Source: Mycolicibacterium rhodesiae
GTDB lineage: Bacteria; Actinomycetota; Actinomycetes; Mycobacteriales; Mycobacteriaceae
Assembly: GCF_002086695.1 (NCBI RefSeq)
Contig: NZ_MVIH01000003.1
Span: 434,001 to 498,000 of the forward strand
DNA: 64,000 nt
Direction of reading: 5' to 3'
In this document: one piece after another, positions 17,906 through 26,809 of the stretch
Layout of the letters: the number at the start of each line of letters is the position of its first letter
How positions within the stretch are numbered: position 1 is the first letter of the stretch
Notes under the pieces: model-generated
Seen by the model: only the letters and a program-made list of their open reading frames with translations
What the model was told of the DNA's origin: nothing
Databases searched by the model: none
Position numbers and translations under genes: made by a program

Positions 17906-19090
17906 TTACGCGGTTGTGTGGAGCATCCCCGCGATGTCGGGGTCGAGTTGTTGCAGCGCAACGATCACCGCGATCGGTGCGTCGCGGCCGATGGTGGACC
18001 GAACCGTGGTGGTGCGGCCCTGCCGCTCCGGCGGACGGAGTTCGTCGATACGGGCGACCAAAGCCTCGGCGAGTTCGTCGAACTCGGTGATCAAGCCGGC
18101 GACGATGACCAGTTCCGGGTCGAGCAGGGCCTCGATCATCGTGGCGGTGTGTGCGACGCGGTCGATGACATCACGAATGATGTTCTGTGCGCGCTCGTTT
18201 CGAGAAGTTTCTGCGCGTAGCGCTTCGATGTCGACGTCCTCGTAGGTCTGGCCGACGGTCTGCGGCGCGGCGGCCTGCATCGCGTACATCGACATGTCGG
18301 CTTCCACGCAGCCGGTTCGCCCGCATCGGCACGACGCGGTGCTGCCGTAGACGGGCACATGCCCGATGGCGCCGGCGACGCCCGTCGAACCCGAGTAGGG
18401 CCGTCCGTCGATGATCAGTCCGACACCCAGCCGGCCGCCGTGATCCAGGACCACCGCCGAGCGCGCCTCTCGGGCTGCGCCCGCAATCGTCTCGGCCAAC
18501 GTGATCGCCTTGGTGGTGTCCTGAACGGCCACCGGGATGCCGAGATCACGCGAAAGCAACTTGCCCAGTTCGACATTCGCCCAGCCGACCTCGTGCGATG
18601 CGATGACCAGCCCGGTGGTCTCATCGACGAGTCCAGGGATGCAGACGCCGACGACGGAGGCCTGCTTACCGTTCGGGTCGCTCACCAGCTTCTTGGCGAT
18701 GCGGGTGATCGAGCGGATCACCGCCGCCGCTTCCCTGTCGCCTGTCGGGGTCTCGCCCTTATCTGAGATGTTCCCGGTGGCGTCGGCAAGGATGACCCGC
18801 GCGCGGACGCCGTCGATTCGAATGCCCAACACCCGGCGGGCTTCCGGGTTGCAGTCGAGCAGGATGCGCGGCCGGCCGCGCGAGTTGACCCCCTCGACGC
18901 GCGACTCCAACTCGACGAGAGTGCCGTCCTCGATGAGGTCGGCGACGAGCGTGGTGATCGATGGCCGGGGTAGGCCGAGCCGGTCAGCCAGGTCTGCTCT
19001 GGCCAGCGGACCAGAGGTGCGCAGCAGATGAACGACGCGCTGGCGCTGCAGGAGGCGCGCAACCTGCCTGCTCTGCTTCGTCGACTCCAA
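17906..19090 (-). CDS. ROK-family transcriptional regulator
   Basis: A 394-residue repressor-type ROK protein. An N-terminal winged HTH (about 15-75, LLRTSGPLARADLADRLGL, RPSITTLVADLIEDG) is followed by the ROK domain with the conserved zinc motif C254-R-C256-G-R-T-G-C261-V-E, plus VVLDHGGRLGVGLIIDG and GVAGAIGHVPV. ROK repressors respond to sugars or their phosphates; the sugar is unknown. The gene converges with the kinase gene (gap of 4 nt) and is divergent from the secreted propeller protein, across a promoter region that holds a tandem 28-nt repeat at 19134-19188. That repeat is the likely operator. Confidence 0.88.
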   Translation of the reverse strand: MESTKQSRQVARLLQRQRVVHLLRTSGPLARADLADRLGLPRPSITTLVADLIEDGTLVELESRVEGVNSRGRPRILLDCNPEARRVLGIRIDGVRARVILADATGNISDKGETPTGDREAAAVIRSITRIAKKLVSDPNGKQASVVGVCIPGLVDETTGLVIASHEVGWANVELGKLLSRDLGIPVAVQDTTKAITLAETIAGAAREARSAVVLDHGGRLGVGLIIDGRPYSGSTGVAGAIGHVPVYGSTASCRCGRTGCVEADMSMYAMQAAAPQTVGQTYEDVDIEALRAETSRNERAQNIIRDVIDRVAHTATMIEALLDPELVIVAGLITEFDELAEALVARIDELRPPERQGRTTTVRSTIGRDAPIAVIVALQQLDPDIAGMLHTTA

Positions 19091-19133
19091 CGGTTTCAGT
19101 GCACCCTTCTTGACTGCACGGCTGACGAACTGC

Positions 19134-19188
19134 TATTAAATTCGTCACACCAACTAAATCGTATTAAGTACGTCACACCAATTAAACC
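19134..19188. repeat. Tandem direct repeat in the ROK/propeller-protein promoter
   Basis: Two copies of a 27-bp unit, period 28, occupy 19134-19160 and 19162-19188. They share TATTAA at one end, CGTCACACCAA in the middle and TAAA at the other end, with five differences in all. The AT-rich flanks stand out from the high-GC surroundings. The repeat lies between the ROK start (19090) and the next gene's start (19202), which suits binding of the ROK repressor; binding is inferred. Confidence 0.6.
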
Positions 19189-19201
19189 GGGGAGTCCTCC
19201 A

Positions 19202-21601
19202 ATGCCTGCTGATCGTCGACCTGCCAAACCGCTGCCGATCTCCGTCCAGGATGCCGCCAAGGTCGGCGCGTACGGCGGCATAGCGGTGGCCGCATGGCTG
19301 GCCGGGGCGGTCGCGGCTGGTCACGGGGTTGCGGCGGCCGACTCGACCGGGAGCTCCTCGGGTGCATCCTCGTCCGCTTCCTCCGCCGGTGGCTCGTCGT
19401 CCGGTGGATCGTCGTCGGCCCACGCCGGGCCGCGTGCCACCGGTACCGCCAAGGCTAGAGGCAGCCGGCTCTCGAAGCCCTCCGCCACGACGAAGTCGCG
19501 CGAGTCGAGCGGCACCGGAGCGGTGGCAGCGGCCGTCACGCCGGCCGCACCAAAGCTGAAGGCCGGCAGCCTGCGGACTGCTGTCTCGTCCGTGCCCGCC
19601 GCGGTCAGCGCACCCGTCGTGGCCCCTAATCCGGCCGGATTGCTCAACGGCATCGTCACCTCGCTGCTCAACCCGTTCCTCAAGCCGCCGCCGACCAACA
19701 GCGGACCCATCGTGCCGGTCATCTGGACGGCCCTGGGGTCCGTCCGGCGCGATCTGTTCAACCAGGCGCCGACGATCGGAACCCCGAGTACCACGGTGCA
19801 GACCGGCCAGACCGTGACCGGCAACATCGGCGCCACCGACATCGAAGGCGACGCGCTGAAGTACACCGTCACCCAGGGGCCCAAGTACGGCACGCTGACG
19901 ATCGACCAGGCCACCGGCAACTTCACCTACGCGCCGGACGACATCAACTACACTGCCGCGCAAGCCGATTCGTTCACCATCTCGGTGACCGACGGCAAGT
20001 TCAACGTTCTGATGCCGTTCAGTTCGCGCACCGCATCGGCCAGCAGCAGCCTGACAGTGCTCAGTCCGCAAGCCACCCGGGTGATCCTGAACGTGCCCAG
20101 CACGATCACCAGCCCCCAGATCCCGCGGTTCAGCCCGGACGGCAAGACGCTGTTCTTCTCCGGCACACCGGCGGCCGGCGGGCGCGCCGAAATCTACTCG
20201 ATCAGCGCCGACGACACCGACGGGTCGACCGTCACCTGCATCACGTGTGGGGTGTCGACGAACATCACCAACGATTTGCGCAAACCGGTTCCCGCCGCAG
20301 ACGGCTCGGGCCGCATGGTCCTGCAATCTGAGAACCCGGCCACCGGCGTCTACACCAACGTCGTCTTTCAGCCCGCGACCGACTCCGCCCCGGCCTCGCT
20401 GATCCCCATCATCACGCCGCCATCGGGATCCACCGCGATCGACAAGCAACGCGAGATGCGGATCTCGCCCGACGGCAAGTACGTGCTGTTCAGCCAAATC
20501 CAGCTGGGCACAGGCAATCTCATCACCGCCATTCCGGTCGTCGGCAAACTGAATCTGACCACCAACGCGGCCACCGGTGCCCCGGAGTACCACATCGACG
20601 ACGCAAGGGTGGTCTACCCGGTCGGCGAAGGTAAACAGTGGACGCCCGACGGCAAGGGCGTGATCATCCTCGGAGGCCGGTATGAGTCGGGCAACGTCGA
20701 CGACATCGTCGTCGACCTGGCCACCGGGAACGTCACGCGTCTGACCGGCAACCTCGACTATGACGAGGACGTCGACATGTCGCCCAACCAGCAGTGGATC
20801 GCGATCTGCAGCACCCGCGGACTCGACGCCCTGACCCCGATGACTCGGATCGACCGGCCGGCGCTGCTGCCCGCCGACATCCAGGGCGCGGTGTACACCG
20901 CCTATGCCGGCGGGCTCAAGACCCCCGACTATCCCAATGGCACCGGCATCAACGTGTCCAACCAGGAATGGCTGGTCGCCGTCGAAGACGATCTCAAGGG
21001 CGAGAACGGAATCCCGCTGTTCGTCAACGGCGACGGCTACACCGCGCGCAGTATGCCCAGCTGGAACGCCGACGGCACCTCAGTAGCCTTCTGGGAGCGC
21101 AGTATCACCGACCCGTCGGACACTCGACTGGTCATCACCAACCTGAAGTACACGACCAGCGTCGGCGCCGTGCAGGGTGATCTCGCAACGCCGAATCCGG
21201 ACTGGGCACCGACGCTGAGCACGTACAAAGCCGGACCGGCACCGCTGCCGCCGGTCGGGGCGTACACCAGTCAGTACGGCGGCACCGCCTACGTCTCCGA
21301 GGCGCCGGATTCCACCACCGCCGGCAACACGATCCGCACCGTGACGTACACCAATTACGTCAACTCCGAAGGCATGATCCTCAACGGCACCGAGTCGACG
21401 AGCGCTGGGGCCAGCCAGTCGTCGATCGTCTACAAAGCCAACATTGTCGTCACCGGCGAACACACCGGCTCCTTGACGGCCGACGCCACCATCAACAAGC
21501 TGACCCGATCGATCACCGGCACGATCTCGTCGACACTCGACGGCAACACCCAGGTGCTGCTCGATCCGACGAAGGTCATCGACGACCAGTTGAGCGCCTA
21601 G
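19202..21601 (+). CDS. Secreted cadherin-like and TolB-type beta-propeller protein
   Basis: A 799-residue protein. The ATG at 19202 follows GGGGAG by 8 nt; the earlier frame to 19028 would cross the promoter repeats. Residues about 20-45 are a hydrophobic export signal (VGAYGGIAVAAWLAGAVAAG), then a Ser/Gly/Ala-rich linker. Around residues 190-270 there is a cadherin/VCBS-like module (TGNIGATDIEGDALKYTV, YGTLTIDQATGNFTYAPDD). Residues about 310-660 have repeated TolB/WD40-like propeller motifs (PRFSPDGKTLFFSG, MRISPDGKYVLFSQ, WTPDGKGVIILGG). Such proteins bind proteins or glycans at the cell surface. The divergent ROK gene probably controls it. Confidence 0.75.
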   Translation: MPADRRPAKPLPISVQDAAKVGAYGGIAVAAWLAGAVAAGHGVAAADSTGSSSGASSSASSAGGSSSGGSSSAHAGPRATGTAKARGSRLSKPSATTKSRESSGTGAVAAAVTPAAPKLKAGSLRTAVSSVPAAVSAPVVAPNPAGLLNGIVTSLLNPFLKPPPTNSGPIVPVIWTALGSVRRDLFNQAPTIGTPSTTVQTGQTVTGNIGATDIEGDALKYTVTQGPKYGTLTIDQATGNFTYAPDDINYTAAQADSFTISVTDGKFNVLMPFSSRTASASSSLTVLSPQATRVILNVPSTITSPQIPRFSPDGKTLFFSGTPAAGGRAEIYSISADDTDGSTVTCITCGVSTNITNDLRKPVPAADGSGRMVLQSENPATGVYTNVVFQPATDSAPASLIPIITPPSGSTAIDKQREMRISPDGKYVLFSQIQLGTGNLITAIPVVGKLNLTTNAATGAPEYHIDDARVVYPVGEGKQWTPDGKGVIILGGRYESGNVDDIVVDLATGNVTRLTGNLDYDEDVDMSPNQQWIAICSTRGLDALTPMTRIDRPALLPADIQGAVYTAYAGGLKTPDYPNGTGINVSNQEWLVAVEDDLKGENGIPLFVNGDGYTARSMPSWNADGTSVAFWERSITDPSDTRLVITNLKYTTSVGAVQGDLATPNPDWAPTLSTYKAGPAPLPPVGAYTSQYGGTAYVSEAPDSTTAGNTIRTVTYTNYVNSEGMILNGTESTSAGASQSSIVYKANIVVTGEHTGSLTADATINKLTRSITGTISSTLDGNTQVLLDPTKVIDDQLSA

Positions 21602-22038
21602 TCACCATCCTCGATGACGTGCATGGCGGCCTCCTCCGCGGAGGCCGCCCCGCCATCGATACCGACGTCTTCGGCCACGAGCTCGGACTCGTCGTCCTCA
21701 CCGAAGCCCGCGTCAGGTGCGACCAAACGCCCCGACCGAGCCCGGCCCACCTCGTCGTCCTCCGGATAGTCGGAGTCGTCGGAAACTCCGTCCAGCTCGT
21801 CGAGCACGTTGTTCAGCCGGGACACCGGATCGGGTTCCTCCTCGGCCAGCAGCTCGTCGAGCGTCTCCGGGCCGGGGTGGTCGAGGTTCGTGCGGGCGAC
21901 CGGCCGCTCCGGAGGGGAAATACCCTCGTCGAGGATGTCGTCGACGCCGCGGTCGACCAACGTGTCCTCGGGCTGGAGCTGGTTGTCGTCCTCGACGCTG
22001 TATTCGCCGGTGTCAGTGCTGTCGTCCCAGGTGCTCAC
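21598..22038 (-). CDS. DUF5709-type acidic protein
   Basis: A 146-residue, strongly acidic protein with the DUF5709 pattern: YSVEDDNQLQPEDTLVDRGV, DILDEGISPPERP and DETLDELLAEE-like segments, ending AASAEEAAMHVIEDGD. The family is restricted to actinobacteria and has no known function. No membrane segment or signal is present, so it is probably cytosolic. Its stop codon overlaps the stop of the convergent propeller gene within the palindrome CTAG. Confidence 0.85.
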   Translation of the reverse strand: MSTWDDSTDTGEYSVEDDNQLQPEDTLVDRGVDDILDEGISPPERPVARTNLDHPGPETLDELLAEEEPDPVSRLNNVLDELDGVSDDSDYPEDDEVGRARSGRLVAPDAGFGEDDESELVAEDVGIDGGAASAEEAAMHVIEDGD

Positions 22039-22131
22039 CGCTCCAGAATGTCACGACCTCGGAGCAGGGCCACGGGGACTTTCGTCACCAGTTCTTAGAG
22101 GCCATAAAGAATCGACCGCCACCATCAACGC

Positions 22132-22623
22132 ATGGACTCACCTCGTTCCGGATTCCGCCGGGCCGCCGTGACCTCGTGGGCGCTGGCCGGCATCGGCATC
22201 GCCGGAGTGGCAGGCGCATCGGCGTTGGCCTACGGCGACACCGTCAAGCCCGTCGTTGCCGAGCTTCCGCCGGCAGACCCGGTCGCAACCGACCCGGCAG
22301 TGGACCTGCCTCCGGCACCTCCCGTCGTCGACCCACCCCCGGCGCCGGTTCCCGCGCCGGACACTCCGGCGCCGCCGAGCCCGGAGCCGACGGTCGCGCA
22401 GGCCCCTGCGGAGACCTACACCCCGCAGCCGACCTACACCCAGAAGCCGGCCTACACGCCGAAGGCGACTGTTCAGGAACAGGCTCCCGCACCGGCTGCC
22501 GCGCCGAGCACCAAGTCGCAACCCGCGTTCCCGATCCGGCAGAGCCATGTCCCGGCCGGTGGCGGCGGGACATCGGGCGGCAACAGCTTCTCGCCGCACG
22601 TCACGGTGTCGCGTGGGTCATGA
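22132..22623 (+). CDS. Pro-rich exported or anchored protein
   Basis: A 163-residue protein with one hydrophobic segment (about 12-34, VTSWALAGIGIAGVAGASAL) and then about 100 residues of Pro/Ala/Thr-rich low-complexity sequence with a YTPQPTYTQKPAYTPK repeat, ending in a Gly/Ser-rich tail. It looks like an anchored spacer rather than an enzyme. It is the first gene of a tight unit: its stop overlaps the start of the ferric-reductase-like gene by 4 nt (ATGA). By analogy with other modules of this kind it may position a redox partner at the membrane; this is inference. Confidence 0.65.
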   Translation: MDSPRSGFRRAAVTSWALAGIGIAGVAGASALAYGDTVKPVVAELPPADPVATDPAVDLPPAPPVVDPPPAPVPAPDTPAPPSPEPTVAQAPAETYTPQPTYTQKPAYTPKATVQEQAPAPAAAPSTKSQPAFPIRQSHVPAGGGGTSGGNSFSPHVTVSRGS

Positions 22624-23162
22624 CGAACGAGGCTCTATGGGCGCTGGGCCGCGGCAACGGCGTGGTCGCGTTGGTGTTCATGACGGTGTCGATGGCATTG
22701 GGCATCGCCGCGCGGTCTGGACGCCCGCTGCTCGTGCTGCCCAGATTCGCGGTCTCTGACGTCCATCGCTTCGCCGCGCTGTCGTCGACGCTGCTGGTGG
22801 CGCTGCACATCGGCCTGCTGTTCCTCGACCCCTACGCCAAGCTGAAACTCATCGACATCGTCGTGCCGTTCCTCGGCGCCTACCGCCCGCTGTGGCAGGG
22901 CCTGGGCACCGTCGCGGTCGACGTGCTCGCCGTCGTTGTGATCACCGGTCTGCTCCGCCACCGCATCGGTCCGCGAGTGTTCCGGTTGGTGCACTGGGCG
23001 ACCTACTCGTTGTGGCCGGTCTCGATGGCGCATGCGCTGGGAAACGGCACTGACAGCGGACGCGTGTGGTTCCTCGCGATCGCCGGCGGCTGCGCGGTCG
23101 TCGTGGCTGCCGCGCTGACGTGGCGGTTGCGCGCCAACTTCAATGAGTATGCCGATGCCTAG
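22620..23162 (+). CDS. Ferric-reductase-like transmembrane protein
   Basis: A 180-residue membrane protein with about five helices. It has histidines spaced as in haem-binding ferric reductase or MsrQ-type domains (DVHRFAALSSTLLVALHIGL, LVHWATYSLWPVSMAHALGN), which would place two b haems in the membrane. The ATG at 22620 overlaps the stop of the Pro-rich gene. The next gene, a NuoF-like flavoprotein, overlaps its end by 20 nt. Together they suggest electron flow from NADH via FMN/FeS to membrane haem and an external acceptor. Confidence 0.75.
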   Translation: MTNEALWALGRGNGVVALVFMTVSMALGIAARSGRPLLVLPRFAVSDVHRFAALSSTLLVALHIGLLFLDPYAKLKLIDIVVPFLGAYRPLWQGLGTVAVDVLAVVVITGLLRHRIGPRVFRLVHWATYSLWPVSMAHALGNGTDSGRVWFLAIAGGCAVVVAAALTWRLRANFNEYADA

Positions 23163-24348
23163 CGCACCGCGGCTGCTGGCCGCTGCCGGACCGACTCTGC
23201 CCGACCACCTCGACTGCTTCGGCGCTGCACCGAAAATCTCCGGCAGTCAACTCATTTCACGTCTCAACGACGCCGGGCTGTCCGGGCGGGGCGGCGCCGG
23301 TTTCCCGACCGGGCGCAAACTCGCCGCGATCACCGGCCCGGACCCCGTGGTGGTCGCCAACGGTGCCGAGGGAGAACCATTGAGCCGCAAGGACGCGTTG
23401 CTCCTGACGCGGGCTCCGCACCTGGTGATCGATGGTCTGCACATTGCTGCCGCCGCGATCGGCGCCCATACCGGCTACCTGTACGTCCATTCCGACGCCG
23501 TGGCGTCGGTGCGCGCAGCGCTCGACGAGCGACGGGCGGCGCGGCTTGACTCAGACCGTGTCGAGCTGACGGTGGTCGAGGCTCCCGACACCTTCGTCGC
23601 GGGCGAGGAATCCGCTGCGATCCGGCACATCGAGGGCGGACCCGCGCTGCCGCGTGACCGCACTGTTCCCGTTGCGATCTCGGGGGTGCGTAAACGCCCG
23701 ACCCTGGTGAACAACGTGGAGACGTTGGCGCACATGGCTTTGATCGCCCGTCGGGGAGCCGCCTGGTTCCGCTCGATCGGCGACCCGACCGACCCGGGCA
23801 CCATGCTCGTCACCCTCTCGGGCGCGCTGGACGGTGAAGGCGTTCTCGAGGTTCCGACGGGCGTCCCGCTCACCGACCTGATCGACACCCGGGCAGTGTC
23901 GGCGGTTCTCGTCGGCGGCTACCACGGAAGTTGGCTTCCCGCTGAGACTTTCGCGGAGATCCGGCTCTGCCGCGCGGGCCTGAAATCGCTGGGCGCGTCG
24001 CCCGGGGCCGGGATCGTGCACGCCCTGGGCGTGACGGAGTGTGGATTGGTCCGCACCGCCGAGATCGCCGGCTACCTCGCCGACGAAAGTGCACGCCAGT
24101 GCGGCCCGTGCCGCAACGGCCTACCCCGGTTGTCCGAACTGATCGACGAGCTGGCCTACGGGCGCGCCAGTGACCATCTGGTCAAGGAGATTCGGCGTAT
24201 CACCAGGCTGGTCGACGGCCGAGGGGCGTGTCGGCACCCGGATGGGACCGCGCGCATGGTCCGCAGCGCGTTGCGCGCCTTCGCAGCCGACATCGAGCAA
24301 CACCGCATGGGCCGGTGTTCCAGCGTCGTGCCCGCGGCGCGGCGATAG
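23143..24348 (+). CDS. NuoF-like NADH-binding FMN/iron-sulfur protein
   Basis: A 401-residue homologue of the 51-kDa subunit of complex I. The FMN/NADH region is visible: GLSGRGGAGFPTGRKLAA (NADH-binding glycine motif), VANGAEGEPLSRKD, TFVAGEESAAIRHIEGG and RPTLVNNVETLAHM. In the C-terminal iron-sulfur region the usual SCGxCxPCR is replaced by S-A317-R-Q-C320-G-P-C323-R, with the distal Cys363 in GACRHPDG, so one of the four cluster ligands is missing. It is not part of a nuo operon but of a three-gene module with a membrane haem protein. Likely role: oxidises NAD(P)H and passes electrons to the membrane partner. Confidence 0.8.
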   Translation: MSMPMPSAPRLLAAAGPTLPDHLDCFGAAPKISGSQLISRLNDAGLSGRGGAGFPTGRKLAAITGPDPVVVANGAEGEPLSRKDALLLTRAPHLVIDGLHIAAAAIGAHTGYLYVHSDAVASVRAALDERRAARLDSDRVELTVVEAPDTFVAGEESAAIRHIEGGPALPRDRTVPVAISGVRKRPTLVNNVETLAHMALIARRGAAWFRSIGDPTDPGTMLVTLSGALDGEGVLEVPTGVPLTDLIDTRAVSAVLVGGYHGSWLPAETFAEIRLCRAGLKSLGASPGAGIVHALGVTECGLVRTAEIAGYLADESARQCGPCRNGLPRLSELIDELAYGRASDHLVKEIRRITRLVDGRGACRHPDGTARMVRSALRAFAADIEQHRMGRCSSVVPAARR

Positions 24349-24357
24349 CGGCGCGAA

Positions 24358-25992
24358 CTACGTGACAAGCGCGAGCGCATGTGCTCGACGCAGTTTCCCC
24401 GACGGGGTCTTGGGGATCATCCCTGGCTCCAGCACGACGACATTGCGCGGCCGCGCATCGACCTCGGCGAAGACCTCGTGGATCACCTGCCGTTCGATGC
24501 GGCGTACGTCGGTGCGGTCCTGCCACGCCGATGACTCCACCGCCACGGCAAACGATTCACGCGAATGCCCGGCGTCGATGCGGACCGCGACCGCACATCC
24601 AGGTCGGACTCCGGTGACCCGTGCGGCGGCACGCTCGATGTCGGTGGGGTAGATGTTGCGCCCCGCCATGATGATGACATCTTTGACCCGGCCGCAGACC
24701 ACGACGTCATCGGCCTCCGTGAGGTAGCCCAGATCGCCCGTGTCATACCAGCCCTGATCATCCTGGGCCGCAACGAATCCGGCCACCGTTGTGTATCCCG
24801 CTGTCACCGGCTCGCCGCGTACCTGGATGACGCCCACACCGCGAGCGGGCAGCAGTCCGCAATCCTCGTCGACCACGCGCGCTTGCATGCCGTTGAGCAC
24901 CTGGCCGAGATTCGCCAGCCGACGCGTCTTGCCCTTGGTCGCCGGCACCGCGCGGTGCAGCACGGCAAGCAGATCGGCATCGACCTCATCGACGCTGAGT
25001 CCGCCGCCGCACTTGCTGAATGACACCGCGACCGTGGTCTCGGCCATGCCGTACGCCGGCACCACCGCATCCGGCCGCAACCCGAACGGTTTACCGGCGG
25101 CGAGGAGGTCTTCGACGTCAGCCGGTTCCACCTGCTCAGCCCCGGACAACGCCCACCGCAAGCTGGACAGGTCGAACTCGCCCGGAGTCGCTTGCCCGCG
25201 AAGACGTTTGGCGAACAGCGTGTATGCGAAGTTCGGTGCTGCGGTCATGGTGCCCCGGTACTTGTCGATCAGCTTGGCCCACAACAACGTGTCACGCATG
25301 AAGTCCATCGGGGTGGCCTTGATCAGTTCAACCCCGAAGTACATGGGAACGGTCAGGAATCCCGTCATCCCCATGTCGTGGAACAGCGGCAACCAGCACA
25401 CGATCACATCATGATCGAGGTCTACCTCGGCGCCGATGAACATGGCCTCGGCATTCGACACGATGTTGCGATGCGTGATCTGGACGGCCTTCGGCGATCC
25501 TGTTGAGCCCGAGGTCAATTGAAGCAGCGCGATGTCGTCTTCCGCGGTCGGCACCGGGTCGATCGGCGCGCTGTCGAACAGTCGCTCGATGGTCAGCACC
25601 TGCATGCCCAGCTCGGCGAGCAGTGGTGCAGTCGGCAGGAACGGGTCGGAAATCACAACGGCTTTGGCTTCGATCATTCCGATGACGGCCGTGGTCTCGG
25701 CGGCCCAGCGCTGCAGGTCGGTGCGCGGTGTCGGCTGATGCAGCATGGTCAGACTCGCCCCGCGCATCCAGATCGCCTGCGCGATCGGGGCGATTTCGAC
25801 CGGTGCACCCGCCAGCACCGCGACCGCATCGCCGGGGCCCACCCCCGCGCCGGCCAGGCCGCCGGCGAGTCGTCGGGCCCGCTCGTGCACCTCGCCCCAG
25901 GTATGCCGGACCGGTGCGGCGGGCTCGCCGGTGACCATGCCCTTTCGGCTGTTCATCGCGCTGGCGTACATCGTGTCGGTAAATCTGCTCAC
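24358..25992 (-). CDS. Fatty-acyl-AMP/CoA ligase (FadD family)
   Basis: A 544-residue adenylate-forming enzyme. The GTG at 25992 gives the N-terminus [17 protein letters not shown] typical of mycobacterial FadD proteins; AAGGA lies 8 nt upstream. Motifs: P-loop [66 protein letters not shown] and the catalytic Lys region KTPSGKLRR. The LFHDMGM motif and FadD N-terminus are typical of the FAAL/FadD group that activates long-chain acids for polyketide synthases, but no pks gene is nearby. It converges with the NuoF-like gene (gap of 9 nt). Confidence 0.88.
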   Translation of the reverse strand: MSRFTDTMYASAMNSRKGMVTGEPAAPVRHTWGEVHERARRLAGGLAGAGVGPGDAVAVLAGAPVEIAPIAQAIWMRGASLTMLHQPTPRTDLQRWAAETTAVIGMIEAKAVVISDPFLPTAPLLAELGMQVLTIERLFDSAPIDPVPTAEDDIALLQLTSGSTGSPKAVQITHRNIVSNAEAMFIGAEVDLDHDVIVCWLPLFHDMGMTGFLTVPMYFGVELIKATPMDFMRDTLLWAKLIDKYRGTMTAAPNFAYTLFAKRLRGQATPGEFDLSSLRWALSGAEQVEPADVEDLLAAGKPFGLRPDAVVPAYGMAETTVAVSFSKCGGGLSVDEVDADLLAVLHRAVPATKGKTRRLANLGQVLNGMQARVVDEDCGLLPARGVGVIQVRGEPVTAGYTTVAGFVAAQDDQGWYDTGDLGYLTEADDVVVCGRVKDVIIMAGRNIYPTDIERAAARVTGVRPGCAVAVRIDAGHSRESFAVAVESSAWQDRTDVRRIERQVIHEVFAEVDARPRNVVVLEPGMIPKTPSGKLRRAHALALVT

Positions 25993-26136
25993 GCAAGGGT
26001 CCTTCGGGTCAGCTGCGACGGTGTGAGCTCGCGGACGGTGGCGGCACATCACGGCGATGAGCCTGCGGGGTTCGGAAAGTTAGCCCTGAGGTCGCGATAG
26101 CATGTCGTGAAACATGCTGTGCGTCAGAGAATTTGC

Positions 26137-26268
26137 TCAGCGCTTGGTGGTGTTGACCACGGTTTCACCCGGTGAGCGGTCAGATTTGCTGCGCTTGTCG
26201 GCCCGCTTTTCCTTGAGGGACTTGCCGGATTTCTTTGACATTGCCTGGCGCGGGGATTTGTCGGACAT
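26137..26268 (-). CDS. Small Lys-rich conserved protein
   Basis: A 43-residue protein, MSDKSPRQAMSKKSGKSLKE followed by KRADKRSKSDRSPGETVVNT and TKR. The ATG at 26268 has a strong GGAGG site 7 nt upstream; the longer frame to 26394 lacks one. Short basic proteins of the KSGKSLKEKRADK type are widespread in actinobacteria and have no known role; the charge suggests nucleic-acid or ribosome contact, which is inference. Confidence 0.75.
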   Translation of the reverse strand: MSDKSPRQAMSKKSGKSLKEKRADKRSKSDRSPGETVVNTTKR

Positions 26269-26674
26269 CGTCCGCCCTCCGATTGCGGGCCTGATGGTGG
26301 GCCCGATCTGCAGGACTCTACGCCGGAATGTGCGACGCGGAGGGTGGCAAGCCGCGTACAGTGAGACGATCCGAGCCGGTCGTGCTGCGGTCATATTGAT
26401 GACGCTCGACGGTTGGCGCCGAATTCGGATTTCCCACGCTCAGGACCGGATGCCTTCTTGCTTGCACCACAAGATTTTTCGGCCGTGCGGCGGGCGTGTC
26501 AGCGCCGAGGCGGCGCAAGCTTCGTGAAGGCAGATCGAGCCCGCACCGGGATCAGCCGAACTTCCCACCACCCGGGGTGTAGTGTCAGAGCAGATCCGTT
26601 CTGCATTGGCGGGGACCGTGAGGCCCGGGCTGCGTTCCCGGGTCGACCCTGCTAACGCGTGAGGAATTTCCCAG
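26269..26674. other. Intergenic region without a supported gene
   Basis: About 400 nt between the small basic gene and the short ORF at 26675. The plus-strand frame 26413-26655 (80 codons) has a Cys/Arg-rich composition and no ribosome-binding site and is not called. The region should hold promoters for both flanking genes; no clear sigma-factor motif stands out. Confidence 0.5.
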
Positions 26675-26809
26675 ATGGAAAACTCCGACCTGTTCTCTCA
26701 TCCTGTCGACACGACGGATGTTGCGTATGAGACGGCCAATGTGCCTGTCCCGCACCCGATCTTCTCTGGGCTCACCGAGTCCGGCTCGCCAGAATCAGCG
26801 TCGTCGTGA
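26675..26809 (+). CDS. Short leader-like ORF overlapping the DUF5994 gene
   Basis: A 44-codon ORF, MENSDLFSHPVDTTDVAYET and so on, ending GSPESASS. It has GAGGAA about 9 nt upstream of the ATG, and its TGA overlaps the GTG of the next gene by 4 nt (GTGA). That overlap is the usual sign of translational coupling, so this may be a real small gene or a leader peptide for DUF5994. The sequence is acidic and Ser/Pro-rich with no known motif. Confidence 0.45.
   Translation: MENSDLFSHPVDTTDVAYETANVPVPHPIFSGLTESGSPESASS

Noticed and set aside
26413..26655. 80-codon plus-strand ORF
   Set aside because: No ribosome-binding site, Cys/Arg-rich composition and no recognisable motif.
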